A stretch of 64,000 nt of DNA. It comes from Paracoccus denitrificans. GTDB lineage: Bacteria > Pseudomonadota > Alphaproteobacteria > Rhodobacterales > Rhodobacteraceae. Position 1 is the first letter of the stretch; every line of letters begins with the position of its first letter. The notes below the pieces were generated by a model. It was not told where the DNA came from. It did no database searches and was given only the letters and a program-made list of their open reading frames with translations. A program made the translations under genes and the position numbers. This document shows, piece after piece, positions 34,746-43,092 of the stretch. The stretch is from assembly GCF_900100045.1 (NCBI RefSeq), contig NZ_FNEA01000022.1, positions 21,444 to 85,443 of the forward strand, read 5' to 3'.

Positions 34746-35782
34746 CCGCCGCGCTGTCCGTTGCCGCAGCGCGACGCGAGACCCGCATCCTGTGGGCGCT
34801 GGCGGCGGTGCTGGTCCTTACCACCGTCGCTTCGCTTGGTGTCGGGCGCTTCGACATCCCGCCGGGGCGCGTGGTGCGGGTCCTGCTTTCGCCCTGGCTT
34901 GCGCCGGCCGAGCCGGTCAGCCCGATAGAATGGAGCGTGGTCGTCGTGGTCCGCCTGCCGCGCGTCGCCATGGCCGTGCTGGCCGGGGCGGGGCTGGCGC
35001 TGGCGGGGGCCTCGCTTCAGGGACTGTTCCGCAATCCGCTGGTCGGTCCGCAGGTGGTGGGCGTCTCGTCGGGGGCGGCCTTTGGCGGGACGCTCGCGAT
35101 CCTGTTCGGCTGGCAGCATCTGGGGCTGGTGGGCGCGGCCTTTGCCTTCGGGCTGTCGGCGCTGGTGCTGGTCTGGCTTTTCGCCTCGGTCGTGTCGCGC
35201 AGCAATATCCTGGTGCTGGTGCTGGCGGGGGTCGTGGTCTCGGGCTTTTTCGGGGCGCTGGTCAGCCTGGTGCAGTTCACCGCCGACAGCCAGGACAAGC
35301 TGCCGGTGATCGTGTTCTGGCTGCTGGGCAGCTTTGCCACCGCCGACGCGGGCAGGGCGGCTCTTCTAGCGGGGCCGGTGCTGCCCTGCGCGGCTGCGCT
35401 GCTGGCGCTACGCTGGCGGATCAACATCCTGTCGATGGGCGACGAGGATGCCCGCGCGCTGGGTGTGCCGGTCGCGGGGCTTCGCTGGCTGCTACTGGTG
35501 CTGACGGCGATGATCGTCTCGGCGCAGGTGGCGGTTTCCGGCATGATCGGTTGGGTCGGGCTGGTGGTCCCGCACCTGGCGCGGATGCTGGTCGGAGCCG
35601 ATCATCGGGTGCTGCTGCCGGCCTCGGCGCTGCTCGGCGGATCGTTCCTGCTGCTGGTGGACAATGCCGCGCGCAGCATGAGCGCCTCGGAAATTCCACT
35701 GGGCATCCTGACCGCACTGATCGGCACGCCGATGTTCGCGGCCCTGCTGTGGCGGACGCGGGAAAGGTGGATGGATGGCTGA
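34742..35782 (+). CDS. FecCD/MolB-type ABC permease
   Basis: This 346-residue BtuC-type permease has about ten helices, with GAGLALAGASLQGLFRNPLVGPQVVG, MGDEDARALGVPVAG and SGMIGWVGLVVPHLARMLVG as signature segments. GTG at 34742 overlaps the binding-protein stop; the end overlaps the ATPase start by 8 bases. Confidence 0.88.
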   Translation: MTAALSVAAARRETRILWALAAVLVLTTVASLGVGRFDIPPGRVVRVLLSPWLAPAEPVSPIEWSVVVVVRLPRVAMAVLAGAGLALAGASLQGLFRNPLVGPQVVGVSSGAAFGGTLAILFGWQHLGLVGAAFAFGLSALVLVWLFASVVSRSNILVLVLAGVVVSGFFGALVSLVQFTADSQDKLPVIVFWLLGSFATADAGRAALLAGPVLPCAAALLALRWRINILSMGDEDARALGVPVAGLRWLLLVLTAMIVSAQVAVSGMIGWVGLVVPHLARMLVGADHRVLLPASALLGGSFLLLVDNAARSMSASEIPLGILTALIGTPMFAALLWRTRERWMDG

Positions 35783-36527
35783 GCCGCTGATCCGCGCCGA
35801 AGGGGCCGCGCATTCCTGGGATGGAACCCGCTGGCAGTTCCGCGACCTGGATTTCGCGGTCGCGGCGGGCCAGGTCACGGCCGTGCTTGGCGCCAACGGC
35901 TGCGGCAAGTCCACGCTGCTGCGGGTCGCCACCGGGCTGCGCGCACCGACCCGGGGGCGGATCACGGTGGCCGGCACCGCGGCGCTGGTGCCGCAGGACT
36001 TTGCCCGCGCCTTTCCCTATCGCGTGATCGACATGGTGCTGATGGGTCGCGCGCGCCACATCGGATTGCTGCGCATGCCGGGGCGCCGCGACCGCGAGGC
36101 GGCGATGGAGGCGCTGGCGGTGATCGGCCTTGCCGGCAAGGCGGCCGAGCGTTTCGACGCCTTGTCGGGCGGGCAGCGCCAGATGGTGCTGATCGCGCGC
36201 GCCATCGCGGCCGAACCCGCGGCGCTGTTTCTGGACGAGCCCGCCTCGGCGCTGGACCTTGGCAATCAGGACCGGGTGCTGCGGCTCGTGCGCGTTCTGG
36301 CCGATCGCGGGCTGGCCGTCGTCATGACCACGCATCAGCCCAACCACGCGCTGGCCGTCGCCGACACGGCGCTGCTGATGTTGCCGGAGGGGGCGGTCTT
36401 TGGGCCCTGCCACGAGGCTTTGACCGAGACCCGGATCGAGATGCTTTACGGTTTGCCGGTGAGGATCCTCGACGTAAAGGCGGCCGACCGCGGGTTCCGC
36501 TCCGTGGTGCCGCTCTATCGCGGATAG
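35775..36527 (+). CDS. FecE/MolC-type ABC ATPase
   Basis: This 250-residue ATPase has Walker A GANGCGKST, signature LSGGQRQM, Walker B ALFLDEPASALDLGN and the switch TTHQPNHAL. The TTHQPNHAL ending matches FecE/MolC-type ATPases. It completes the importer with the two genes above. Confidence 0.88.
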   Translation: MAEPLIRAEGAAHSWDGTRWQFRDLDFAVAAGQVTAVLGANGCGKSTLLRVATGLRAPTRGRITVAGTAALVPQDFARAFPYRVIDMVLMGRARHIGLLRMPGRRDREAAMEALAVIGLAGKAAERFDALSGGQRQMVLIARAIAAEPAALFLDEPASALDLGNQDRVLRLVRVLADRGLAVVMTTHQPNHALAVADTALLMLPEGAVFGPCHEALTETRIEMLYGLPVRILDVKAADRGFRSVVPLYRG

Positions 36528-36539
36528 GATGCTGGAACC

Positions 36540-36580
36540 GGGGCGCTGCGGCGAAGGCTTCGGGAAAGCCGCGGCGCCCC
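36540..36580. terminator. Strong bidirectional terminator
   Basis: A 13-bp stem, left arm 36540-36552 and right arm 36568-36580, with one G-U pair and a 15-base loop, between the convergent ATPase and TonB receptor genes. On the plus strand it is followed by CGGGGTTTC. Confidence 0.7.
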
Positions 36581-36587
36581 CGGGGTT

Positions 36588-38681
36588 TCAGAAGGTTACG
36601 CGGGTCGTCAGGAAGAACGAGCGGCCCGGCTCGGGATAGCCTTCGACCAGCTGATAGTTCCGGTCGAACAGGTTGCGGATGCCGAACACGACGCTGGCCT
36701 GCTCGGTCGCCTGCCATTCGGCATCCAGATTGGCCAGTCCGAAGCCGCCCATGCGGGTATAGGCGATCTGCGCCGGATCGTCGGGCTGGATCGCGCTTTC
36801 CGACAGGCGAGAGCTGGAAAACTCGACCGAGGGCGAGATGGTCAGGTTGTCCATCGCCCGCCAGTCGAGCCGCAGATAGGCGCTGTGGCGCGGCGTGTCG
36901 GTGGGGCGGTAATCGGCGCGGATCGGATCGGAGATGTCCCGGTGCAGATAGGTATAGTTCGCCACCAGCCCGAAGCGGTCGTCGAGTTCCCAACTGGCCG
37001 CGACCTCGAAGCCCTTGTAGGTGCCGTCGCCGACATTGCGGCTTTGCGACAGGGCCTCGCCCTCGTCGTTCAACTCGCCGGTCGGCACCGACTGGATCAT
37101 GTCCCTGACCTTGCTGTAGAACAGCGCCGTCTCGATCCGCGCAGGGCCCAGATCGCCGCCATAGCCAAGCTCGACATTCAGCGCGCGTTCGGATTTCAGG
37201 TCGGGATTGGGCACGGCCGAGCCGAACCGCGTGCTGTAGCGGTCGAAGAGCGTCGGGAAACGGGTGCGCGAGGACAGGCTGGCATGGAACTCTCCGCGGG
37301 AATCGGGCTGCCAGATCGCGGCCAGCTGCCAGTTCACCGCATCCGAAGAGCCTGTCGGCAGGCCCGCATCATCGGCGGTGCGGTCGGCCTTCAGAACCTC
37401 GGCGCGGTCGTAGCTGATCCCGGCGATGACGCTCAGGTCGTCGCGCGCCTGCCAGGTGTTCTCCAGCGCCAGCGACCAGGTTTTCTCTTCGCTCACCTCG
37501 GTCGGGTCGGCACCGCCGCCCAGGCCGGGCTGCGAAAACTGGATCGACCGATGCTTGTCGCGGCGATAGTGCAGCGCACCGCGCAAGGTGTTGGCCGCGC
37601 CCAGATCGGCCCCCGCCTCCAGGCTCAGCCCCCAGGCCCGGTCCTTGTAGCGGCTGTCGAAGGCGCGCCGCTCGGTCTGGGCGGAATGGCTGGCATCGTC
37701 CCAGGCCGACAGCAGGTTGTCGAAGCGATTGTAATAGGCCCGCGTCTTCAGATAGCCGCCGCCCAGTTCGGTATAGGAATAGAAGGCAAGGCTGTCCAGG
37801 TCCCATTCCGGCCATGTCCAGTCGCGCTGCCAGCCCTGGCCCGGTCCGGGCGCGTCGGTGATGCCGCGAATGGGCTGGTCGATGTTGTAGGGGGCCTTTT
37901 TCGAGCCGGTCTGGCGCGTATAGCTGAGCACATATTCGTCGCTTGCGTTCGGCGTCCAGCCCGCCTTCAGGTTCAGGCGGCTGTCGTCGGTGTCGCTGTT
38001 GTCGCGCAGGCCCGCGCCCTGTTGCGGTCGCGGCTCATAGTCGCGGGACAGGTAGAATCCGTCGCTGTCCCGCCGCATATGGCTGCCCTGCAGCCAGTAA
38101 TCCTGTTGCCGCGTGCCCAGCGACAGAAAGCCGCTGCGTGCCGTCACGTCGCCGCGGTTCCCGGCCTCGATGCCCAGGCGCGCCTCGCCCTCGAAAGGCT
38201 GGGTCGGCTGGCGCGTGACCAGATTGATCGCGCCGCCCATGCCGCCCGGCCCGTTCAGGACCGAGACATAGCCCTTTTGCAGCTGGATTTCGGCCAGGTC
38301 CGGCGTCAGGAAGCGGCCGTAATCCAGTCGGTTGTCGGCGGGCAGATAGACGCGGATGCCGTCGACCGACAGCGGAACCTGAAAGCGGTCGAAGCCCCGG
38401 ACATGGATCAGCCGCTCGTTCCGGCTGCCGCCGGTATTGCCGACCTGCACTCCGGGCGCGACCCGCAGCGCGTCGTCCAGCGAGGTGCGGTTGCTGCGCA
38501 GGACCTCGTCGGAGGTCACGCTGGTCGTCGTGCCGCCCCGGCTTTCGTCGCTGTCCGCCGTCAGGGTGATCGTGCCCAGCACGAAGATCTGGGATGGCTC
38601 GGCCACCTGCGCCGCGACCGGCGTTGCCACCCAGCCAAGAATGGTGGCGCAGAGCAATCCCGCCTTTGTCGTGACCCGCAT
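36588..38681 (-). CDS. TonB-dependent outer-membrane receptor, metal/oxyanion-type
   Basis: This 697-residue protein has a signal peptide (LLCATILGWVATPVAA). A TonB-box-like GTITLTADS follows, then a plug with SLDDALRVAPGVQVGNTGGS and VSVLNGPGGMGGAINLVTRQP, and a beta barrel ending in FFLTTRVTF (terminal Phe). AGGAGGG precedes the ATG at 38681. It converges on the FecBCD-type operon and carries operator copy D upstream, so it is probably the outer-membrane gate of that importer. The cargo is not known; a molybdate or tungstate chelate is my inference. Confidence 0.88.
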   Translation of the reverse strand: MRVTTKAGLLCATILGWVATPVAAQVAEPSQIFVLGTITLTADSDESRGGTTTSVTSDEVLRSNRTSLDDALRVAPGVQVGNTGGSRNERLIHVRGFDRFQVPLSVDGIRVYLPADNRLDYGRFLTPDLAEIQLQKGYVSVLNGPGGMGGAINLVTRQPTQPFEGEARLGIEAGNRGDVTARSGFLSLGTRQQDYWLQGSHMRRDSDGFYLSRDYEPRPQQGAGLRDNSDTDDSRLNLKAGWTPNASDEYVLSYTRQTGSKKAPYNIDQPIRGITDAPGPGQGWQRDWTWPEWDLDSLAFYSYTELGGGYLKTRAYYNRFDNLLSAWDDASHSAQTERRAFDSRYKDRAWGLSLEAGADLGAANTLRGALHYRRDKHRSIQFSQPGLGGGADPTEVSEEKTWSLALENTWQARDDLSVIAGISYDRAEVLKADRTADDAGLPTGSSDAVNWQLAAIWQPDSRGEFHASLSSRTRFPTLFDRYSTRFGSAVPNPDLKSERALNVELGYGGDLGPARIETALFYSKVRDMIQSVPTGELNDEGEALSQSRNVGDGTYKGFEVAASWELDDRFGLVANYTYLHRDISDPIRADYRPTDTPRHSAYLRLDWRAMDNLTISPSVEFSSSRLSESAIQPDDPAQIAYTRMGGFGLANLDAEWQATEQASVVFGIRNLFDRNYQLVEGYPEPGRSFFLTTRVTF

Positions 38682-38722
38682 CCATGTCCCTCCTGAAATG
38701 ACCCTCCGCCATCGGAGAGAAT

Positions 38723-38746
38723 CGTTATGTTTGAATAAACATAATG
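38723..38746. promoter_or_regulatory. Mo-box-like operator, copy D, upstream of the TonB receptor
   Basis: A 24-bp site: CGTTATGTT, six bases (TGAATA), AACATAATG. The arms are near-perfect inverted repeats. It ends 41 bases before the receptor start. The same left half and TTTCAT flank occur in copy B. Confidence 0.65.
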
Positions 38747-39034
38747 AAATCGGGACGGATGAACATAGGCCAGTGGCGTTGAAAGACTTTCTTTCCATGG
38801 TGTTGCAGATCGGGCCGGCCGGGGCCGCTACAGGTCTTGCCAGCGGCCATCGATGCGTTCCAGTGTCCAAACGGCTGATCGTGAACAGGTTCGGCAAGCA
38901 GGAGGCTGTGGGCCGCGGAAAGGGCAAGGCGCGACCGCTGCCTGCCGACCGGGACCAGGTTCCGGCATGGCTGCAGGCGGCCTGCCTTGGCGAAGCCGCC
39001 CGATCCACAGTTGATTGAAAAGAGGAGCTTACAG
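38747..39034. other. Intergenic region between receptor operator and molbindin
   Basis: No gene is seen. It contains the AGTCTTTCAAC element on the minus strand (38788-38778) upstream of operator D, and an SD (GAGGAGC) for the molbindin start. No second Mo-box faces the molbindin gene. Confidence 0.5.
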
Positions 39035-39244
39035 ATGAGACTCAGCGCAAGAAACGTCCTGCCCGGCACCGTGACCGAGATCGTGACCGGAGCGGTGACC
39101 AGCCATGTCCGCATCGACCTGGGCGGCAGCGTGGTGACCGCCTCGATCACCAATGACGCAGTGAAGGAGCTTGGCCTGGCGGTCGGCGGTCGCGCCTCGG
39201 CCGTGGTCAAGGCGTCGGATGTCATGGTCGGCGTTGACGATTGA
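39035..39244 (+). CDS. mop: Molbindin (single-TOBE molybdate-binding protein)
   Basis: This 69-residue protein is one Mop/TOBE domain: MRLSARNVLPGTVTEIVTGA, SHVRIDLGG, VVTASITNDAVKELGL and RASAVVKASDVMVGVD. Molbindins form hexamers that bind molybdate or tungstate in the cytoplasm and buffer the pool. The ATG follows GAGGAGCTTACAG. It lies beside the TonB receptor and is the strongest pointer to molybdenum or tungsten in this region. Confidence 0.9.
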   Translation: MRLSARNVLPGTVTEIVTGAVTSHVRIDLGGSVVTASITNDAVKELGLAVGGRASAVVKASDVMVGVDD

Positions 39245-39360
39245 TCCTTGTGCCGTTTCCCGCGGCTGCATGAAGGGGCCGTGCCGGTGCTGGCGTTTTC
39301 GACGCGCAGCGGTGGTCCACCGGCGGATCAAGGCCCCTGGGCGTAGCGCGGGCAGGGTGC

Positions 39361-40320
39361 CTATCTTCCTGATGGTCCCGGGCCTTCCTCCCCGGCAATC
39401 GGGGCGCGAAGGTTGTTGGCCTCCAGCCAGACCGGGTTTTCGGCATACATGTCCCGGATCAGTTGCTTGACCAGATCGAGATAGCGCGACGTGTCGCCCG
39501 CGCGGTGATTGAGGATGACCGGAGAGGTCGCCCGCGGGCTGTCGATTATCCGATACCTCACGTCCGACCGCATCTGCCGGGCCGACGAGGGGATGATGCA
39601 GATGCCCGAATCCGCCGCGACCAGCCCCAGCGCCGTCTGGATTTCGCGCACCTCCAGCACGTCGGCGGTGCGTATGCCCTCTTCTTGCAGCAGGTTGATG
39701 ATCTGGTCGGCATAGCTGGGCCGCGGTTCCTTGGGATAGACGATCAGCTTCTGCCCGGCCAGCGCAGCCAGGGGCAGCGGTGCGGGATCCCGCGCCAGGG
39801 ACGTGTCCTGGGGCAGGGCGGCCACAAGCCGTTCCTCGCGCAGGACGGTGCCGACGACATTCGGGTCGCTGTGCCTGAGGCGGCCGAAGCCGATGTCGAT
39901 CCGCCCTTCCTTCAGCGCGGGGATCTGCTGGATCGACAGCATCTCAAGCAGCTGGATGTCCAGTTCGGGCACATTTTGGCGCAGCTTCCTGACCAGCGAC
40001 GGCAGCCCGCCGTAAAGCGTCGATGCCACGAAGCCGATGGACAGCACCCGGTTCCGGTTCAGTCCGACCCGGCGCGTCGCATCCTTCATCTGATCGACGC
40101 GCCCCAGCACCTGAAGCGCCTGTTCATAGAACAGCCGTCCCGCATCCGTCAGCTTGATGGGCCGGCTCTTGCGCAGGATCAGGACGACGCCCAGTTCCTC
40201 TTCGAGAAGCTGTATCTGGCGGCTGAGGGGCGGCTGGGCGATGTTCAGGCTCTGCGCCGCGCGGGTGAAGTTCCGTTCCCGCGCGACGGCGGTGAAATAG
40301 CGCAACTGTCGCAGGTCCAT
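39361..40320 (-). CDS. LysR-type regulator, BenM/CatM/CatR type
   Basis: This 319-residue protein begins MDLRQLRYFTAVARERNFTRAAQSLNIAQPPLSRQIQLLEEELG, very close in pattern to BenM/CatM. The effector domain continues with LSIGFVASTLYGGLPSLVRKLRQ. It is divergent from catB and the ben/cat operon. Its promoter interval holds a perfect ATAC-N7-GTAT site, the BenM/CatM recognition sequence, so cis,cis-muconate-dependent activation of the operon and self-repression are predicted. ATG 40326 (two residues more) is an alternative start. Confidence 0.88.
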   Translation of the reverse strand: MDLRQLRYFTAVARERNFTRAAQSLNIAQPPLSRQIQLLEEELGVVLILRKSRPIKLTDAGRLFYEQALQVLGRVDQMKDATRRVGLNRNRVLSIGFVASTLYGGLPSLVRKLRQNVPELDIQLLEMLSIQQIPALKEGRIDIGFGRLRHSDPNVVGTVLREERLVAALPQDTSLARDPAPLPLAALAGQKLIVYPKEPRPSYADQIINLLQEEGIRTADVLEVREIQTALGLVAADSGICIIPSSARQMRSDVRYRIIDSPRATSPVILNHRAGDTSRYLDLVKQLIRDMYAENPVWLEANNLRAPIAGEEGPGPSGR

Positions 40321-40414
40321 CGCCATCCCCGGGGGTTCAAGAGCAAGAAGAACGATTGTTTTTGGTATTCTGTGCCGCAGCAAGCGGCTGATCAACCGTA
40401 TTTTCTTTCCTATA

Positions 40415-40429
40415 ATACCTTTCAGGTAT
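40415..40429 (+). promoter_or_regulatory. BenM/CatM-type operator ATAC-N7-GTAT
   Basis: ATAC (40415-40418), seven bases, GTAT (40426-40429): an exact match to the site-1 consensus of BenM and CatM. It lies 57 bases upstream of the catB start and 95 bases from the regulator start. The interval around it (40340-40440) is AT-rich. Confidence 0.75.
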
Positions 40430-40485
40430 CACGGTAAACCCAAATGGTGTTGGACACATGATGGCGCCCGACGCAGTTTGGCGCC

Positions 40486-41676
40486 ATGAACAAGTCATTC
40501 GCCCCCCTCGCCCCAACCTCGGATATCCGCCCGGTCGTTTCGCGTGTGGAAACGGTGATCGTCGATCTGCCGACGATCCGGCCGCACAAGCTTTCGGTCG
40601 CGACAATGAACGGGCAGGTGCTGATGCTTGTCCGCGTGCATTGCAGCGACGGGATCGTCGGCATCGGCGAGGGAACCACGATCGGCGGCCTGGCCTATGG
40701 CGGCGAAAGCCCCGAAAGCATGAAGACCAACATCGACACCTGGTTCGCGCCGGTGATGGTCGGCCAGGATGCGACGCAGGTGCAGGCGCTCATGGCGCGG
40801 ATCGGCGGGATGGTGCGCGAGAACCGCTTTGCCAAATCGGCCGTGGAAACGGCGCTGCTGGATGCGCAGGGCAAGCGGGTCGGCCTGCCGGTCAGCGAGC
40901 TTCTGGGCGGGCGGCGGCGCGACCGGCTGCCGGTGGCTTGGACGCTGGCCTCGGGCGACACGGCGCGCGACATCGCCGAGGCGGAGCGGATGCTGGATCT
41001 GCGCCGCCACCGCGTCTTCAAGCTGAAGATCGGCGCCCGCGGGGTCCGTGACGACATCGCCCATGTGGCCGCGATCAAGGCCGCGCTTGGCGACCGCGCC
41101 GCGGTGCGCGTGGACGTGAACATGGCCTGGTCCGAAGGCGAGGCCGCCTTCGGCATGGCCGCCCTTGCAGATGCGGGCTGCGAACTGGTCGAGCAGCCCG
41201 TGGCCTCGACCGCGGCCCTGACGCGGCTGGTGCGCCGCTTTCCCGTGGCGCTGATGGCCGACGAATCCCTGACCGGGCCGGAAAGCGCCTTCGAGATCGC
41301 CCGCGTGCAGGGCGCGGATGTCTTTGCCGTCAAGCTGGAGCAAAGCGGCGGCGCCTTCAACGCGCTGCGCGTCGCGGCCATCGCCGAGGCGGCCGGGATC
41401 GGGCTTTACGGCGGCACCATGCTGGAGGGCGCGGTGGGCACCGCAATCTCGGCCCACGCCTTTTCGACCTTTGCCAACCTGCAATGGGGAACCGAACTGT
41501 TCGGCCCCCTGCTGCTGACCGAAGAGATCCTGGCCGAGCCGCTGGACTACGGCGATTTCGAACTGACCGTCCCCCGAGGTCCGGGCCTTGGCGTGACGCT
41601 GGATGAGGATCGCGTCGCCTTCTTCGCCCGCGACGGCATCCGCAAGACGATCAGCCTGCCAGGCGGAAAGGTGTGA
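40486..41676 (+). CDS. catB: Muconate cycloisomerase
   Basis: This 396-residue enolase-superfamily enzyme converts cis,cis-muconate to muconolactone. Visible features are FKLKIGA (K-x-K acid/base), VRVDVNMAW (Asp ligand), CELVEQPV (Glu ligand), MADES (Asp/Glu ligand) and VFAVKLEQSGG (second Lys). It is the first gene after the divergent regulator and operator. catC follows after 2 bases. Confidence 0.92.
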   Translation: MNKSFAPLAPTSDIRPVVSRVETVIVDLPTIRPHKLSVATMNGQVLMLVRVHCSDGIVGIGEGTTIGGLAYGGESPESMKTNIDTWFAPVMVGQDATQVQALMARIGGMVRENRFAKSAVETALLDAQGKRVGLPVSELLGGRRRDRLPVAWTLASGDTARDIAEAERMLDLRRHRVFKLKIGARGVRDDIAHVAAIKAALGDRAAVRVDVNMAWSEGEAAFGMAALADAGCELVEQPVASTAALTRLVRRFPVALMADESLTGPESAFEIARVQGADVFAVKLEQSGGAFNALRVAAIAEAAGIGLYGGTMLEGAVGTAISAHAFSTFANLQWGTELFGPLLLTEEILAEPLDYGDFELTVPRGPGLGVTLDEDRVAFFARDGIRKTISLPGGKV

Positions 41677-41678
41677 CG

Positions 41679-41969
41679 ATGCTTTATCATGTGTTCATGG
41701 ACGTGAAGATCCCGCGCGACCTGCCGGCCGAAGAGGCGGCAGAGATCATCGCGCGCGAAAGGGCCTATTCGCAGGCCCTGCAGCGCAGCGGCAAGTGGCG
41801 CCATATCTGGCGGGTCGCCGGGCAATACGCGAATGTCAGCATCTTCGACGTTCGCGACAATGCCGAGCTGCACGAGATCCTCTCGGGCCTGCCCCTCTTT
41901 CCGTTCATGGACATCGAGGTCACGCCGCTTTTGCGCCACCCGTCGGCGATCAGAGAGGATGACAGCTGA
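41679..41969 (+). CDS. catC: Muconolactone delta-isomerase
   Basis: This 96-residue protein matches the family length and pattern: MLYHVFMDVKIPRDLPAE, KWRHIWRVAGQYANVSIFDV, LPLFPFMDIEVTPLLRHPS. It converts muconolactone to 3-oxoadipate enol-lactone. The start at 41679 was preferred to GTG 41673. Confidence 0.93.
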   Translation: MLYHVFMDVKIPRDLPAEEAAEIIARERAYSQALQRSGKWRHIWRVAGQYANVSIFDVRDNAELHEILSGLPLFPFMDIEVTPLLRHPSAIREDDS

Positions 41970-42036
41970 CCATGCCCACGGGCCGGTGGAGGGGCCGGCC
42001 CACCCCAGTTTCCAAGCGAATCCAGGAGGAGAGACA

Positions 42037-42975
42037 ATGACCGTCAAGATTTTCGACCGACCCGACACCCAGGCGTTTCTGAAGGAACTCAGCGGGCTGA
42101 ACAACGACAGCGGCAATCCGCGCATGAAGCAGATCGTGCATCGGCTGATGTCCGACCTGTTCAAGGCCATCGACGATCTGGACATCACCCCCGACGAATA
42201 CTGGATGGGCGTGGCCTGGCTGAACGATCTGGGCGCGGCCGGGCAGGCCGGGCTGATCTCGCCGGGCCTGGGGGTCGATCACTTCATCGACGAACGGCTG
42301 GATGCCATCGACGCCTCGCTGGGGATCGAGAACCCCACGCCGCGCACCATCGAGGGGCCGCTCTATGTGGCCGGCGCCCCGGAATCCGTCGGCTTCGCGC
42401 GGCTGGATGACGGCACCGACACCGACGGCCATACGCTGGTCATGCACGGCACGGTTTACGGATCGGACGGCAAGCCGCTGCCCGGCGCCAAGGTCGAGGT
42501 GTGGCACTGCGACACCCGCGGCTTCTATTCGCATTTCGATCCGACCGGCAAGCAGGCGCCCTTCAACATGCGCCGCACGATCATCGCCGACGAGGACGGG
42601 CGCTACAGGTTCCAGAGCATCCTGCCCAGCGGCTATGGCGTGCCCCCCGGCAGCCCGACCGAAAAGCTGTTGACGGCGCTTGGCCGCCACGGCCAGCGTC
42701 CGGCGCATATCCATTTCTTCGTCAGCGCCGACGGTCACCGCAAGCTGACCACGCAGATCAACATCGAAGGCGATCCGCTGATCAACGACGACTTCGCCTA
42801 TGCCACCCGCGAAGGGCTGGTGCCCTCGGTCGTCGAACGCACGGACGAGGAAAGCATCCACGCCAACAACCTCAACGGCCCCTTTGCCGAGATCGCCTTC
42901 GACATCCACCTGACCGCCCTGGTCGACGGCGTCGACAACCAGGTCAACGAACAGCGCCGCCGCGCCGCAGCCTGA
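42037..42975 (+). CDS. catA: Catechol 1,2-dioxygenase
   Basis: This 312-residue intradiol dioxygenase opens catechol to cis,cis-muconate. The four Fe(III) ligands are recognisable: Tyr in EGPLYVAGAP, Tyr in LPSGYGVP, and the two His of RPAHIHFFVSA. The helical linker domain (TPDEYWMGVAWLNDLG) is intact. ATG at 42037 follows CAGGAGGAGAGACA. Confidence 0.93.
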   Translation: MTVKIFDRPDTQAFLKELSGLNNDSGNPRMKQIVHRLMSDLFKAIDDLDITPDEYWMGVAWLNDLGAAGQAGLISPGLGVDHFIDERLDAIDASLGIENPTPRTIEGPLYVAGAPESVGFARLDDGTDTDGHTLVMHGTVYGSDGKPLPGAKVEVWHCDTRGFYSHFDPTGKQAPFNMRRTIIADEDGRYRFQSILPSGYGVPPGSPTEKLLTALGRHGQRPAHIHFFVSADGHRKLTTQINIEGDPLINDDFAYATREGLVPSVVERTDEESIHANNLNGPFAEIAFDIHLTALVDGVDNQVNEQRRRAAA

Positions 42976-43092
42976 CCGGCAATCTCGGGCGGCCCCCGGC
43001 AGGGGCGGCTGCCCGGTCCGAACCAAACCTTTCATCACCGACATCTGGCAGGGGCCGGCCCGCGAAAGGCGCCTCCCCTGGGAGGGAAACTC

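Noticed and set aside
24391..38746. Reading the four operators as Fur, Irr or RirA iron boxes
   Set aside because: They lack the TTTAGAA-type ICE or TGA-N-TCA patterns and have the 24-bp CG-ended geometry of a Mo-box; the molbindin and ModA-like neighbours also favour Mo. Not excluded experimentally.
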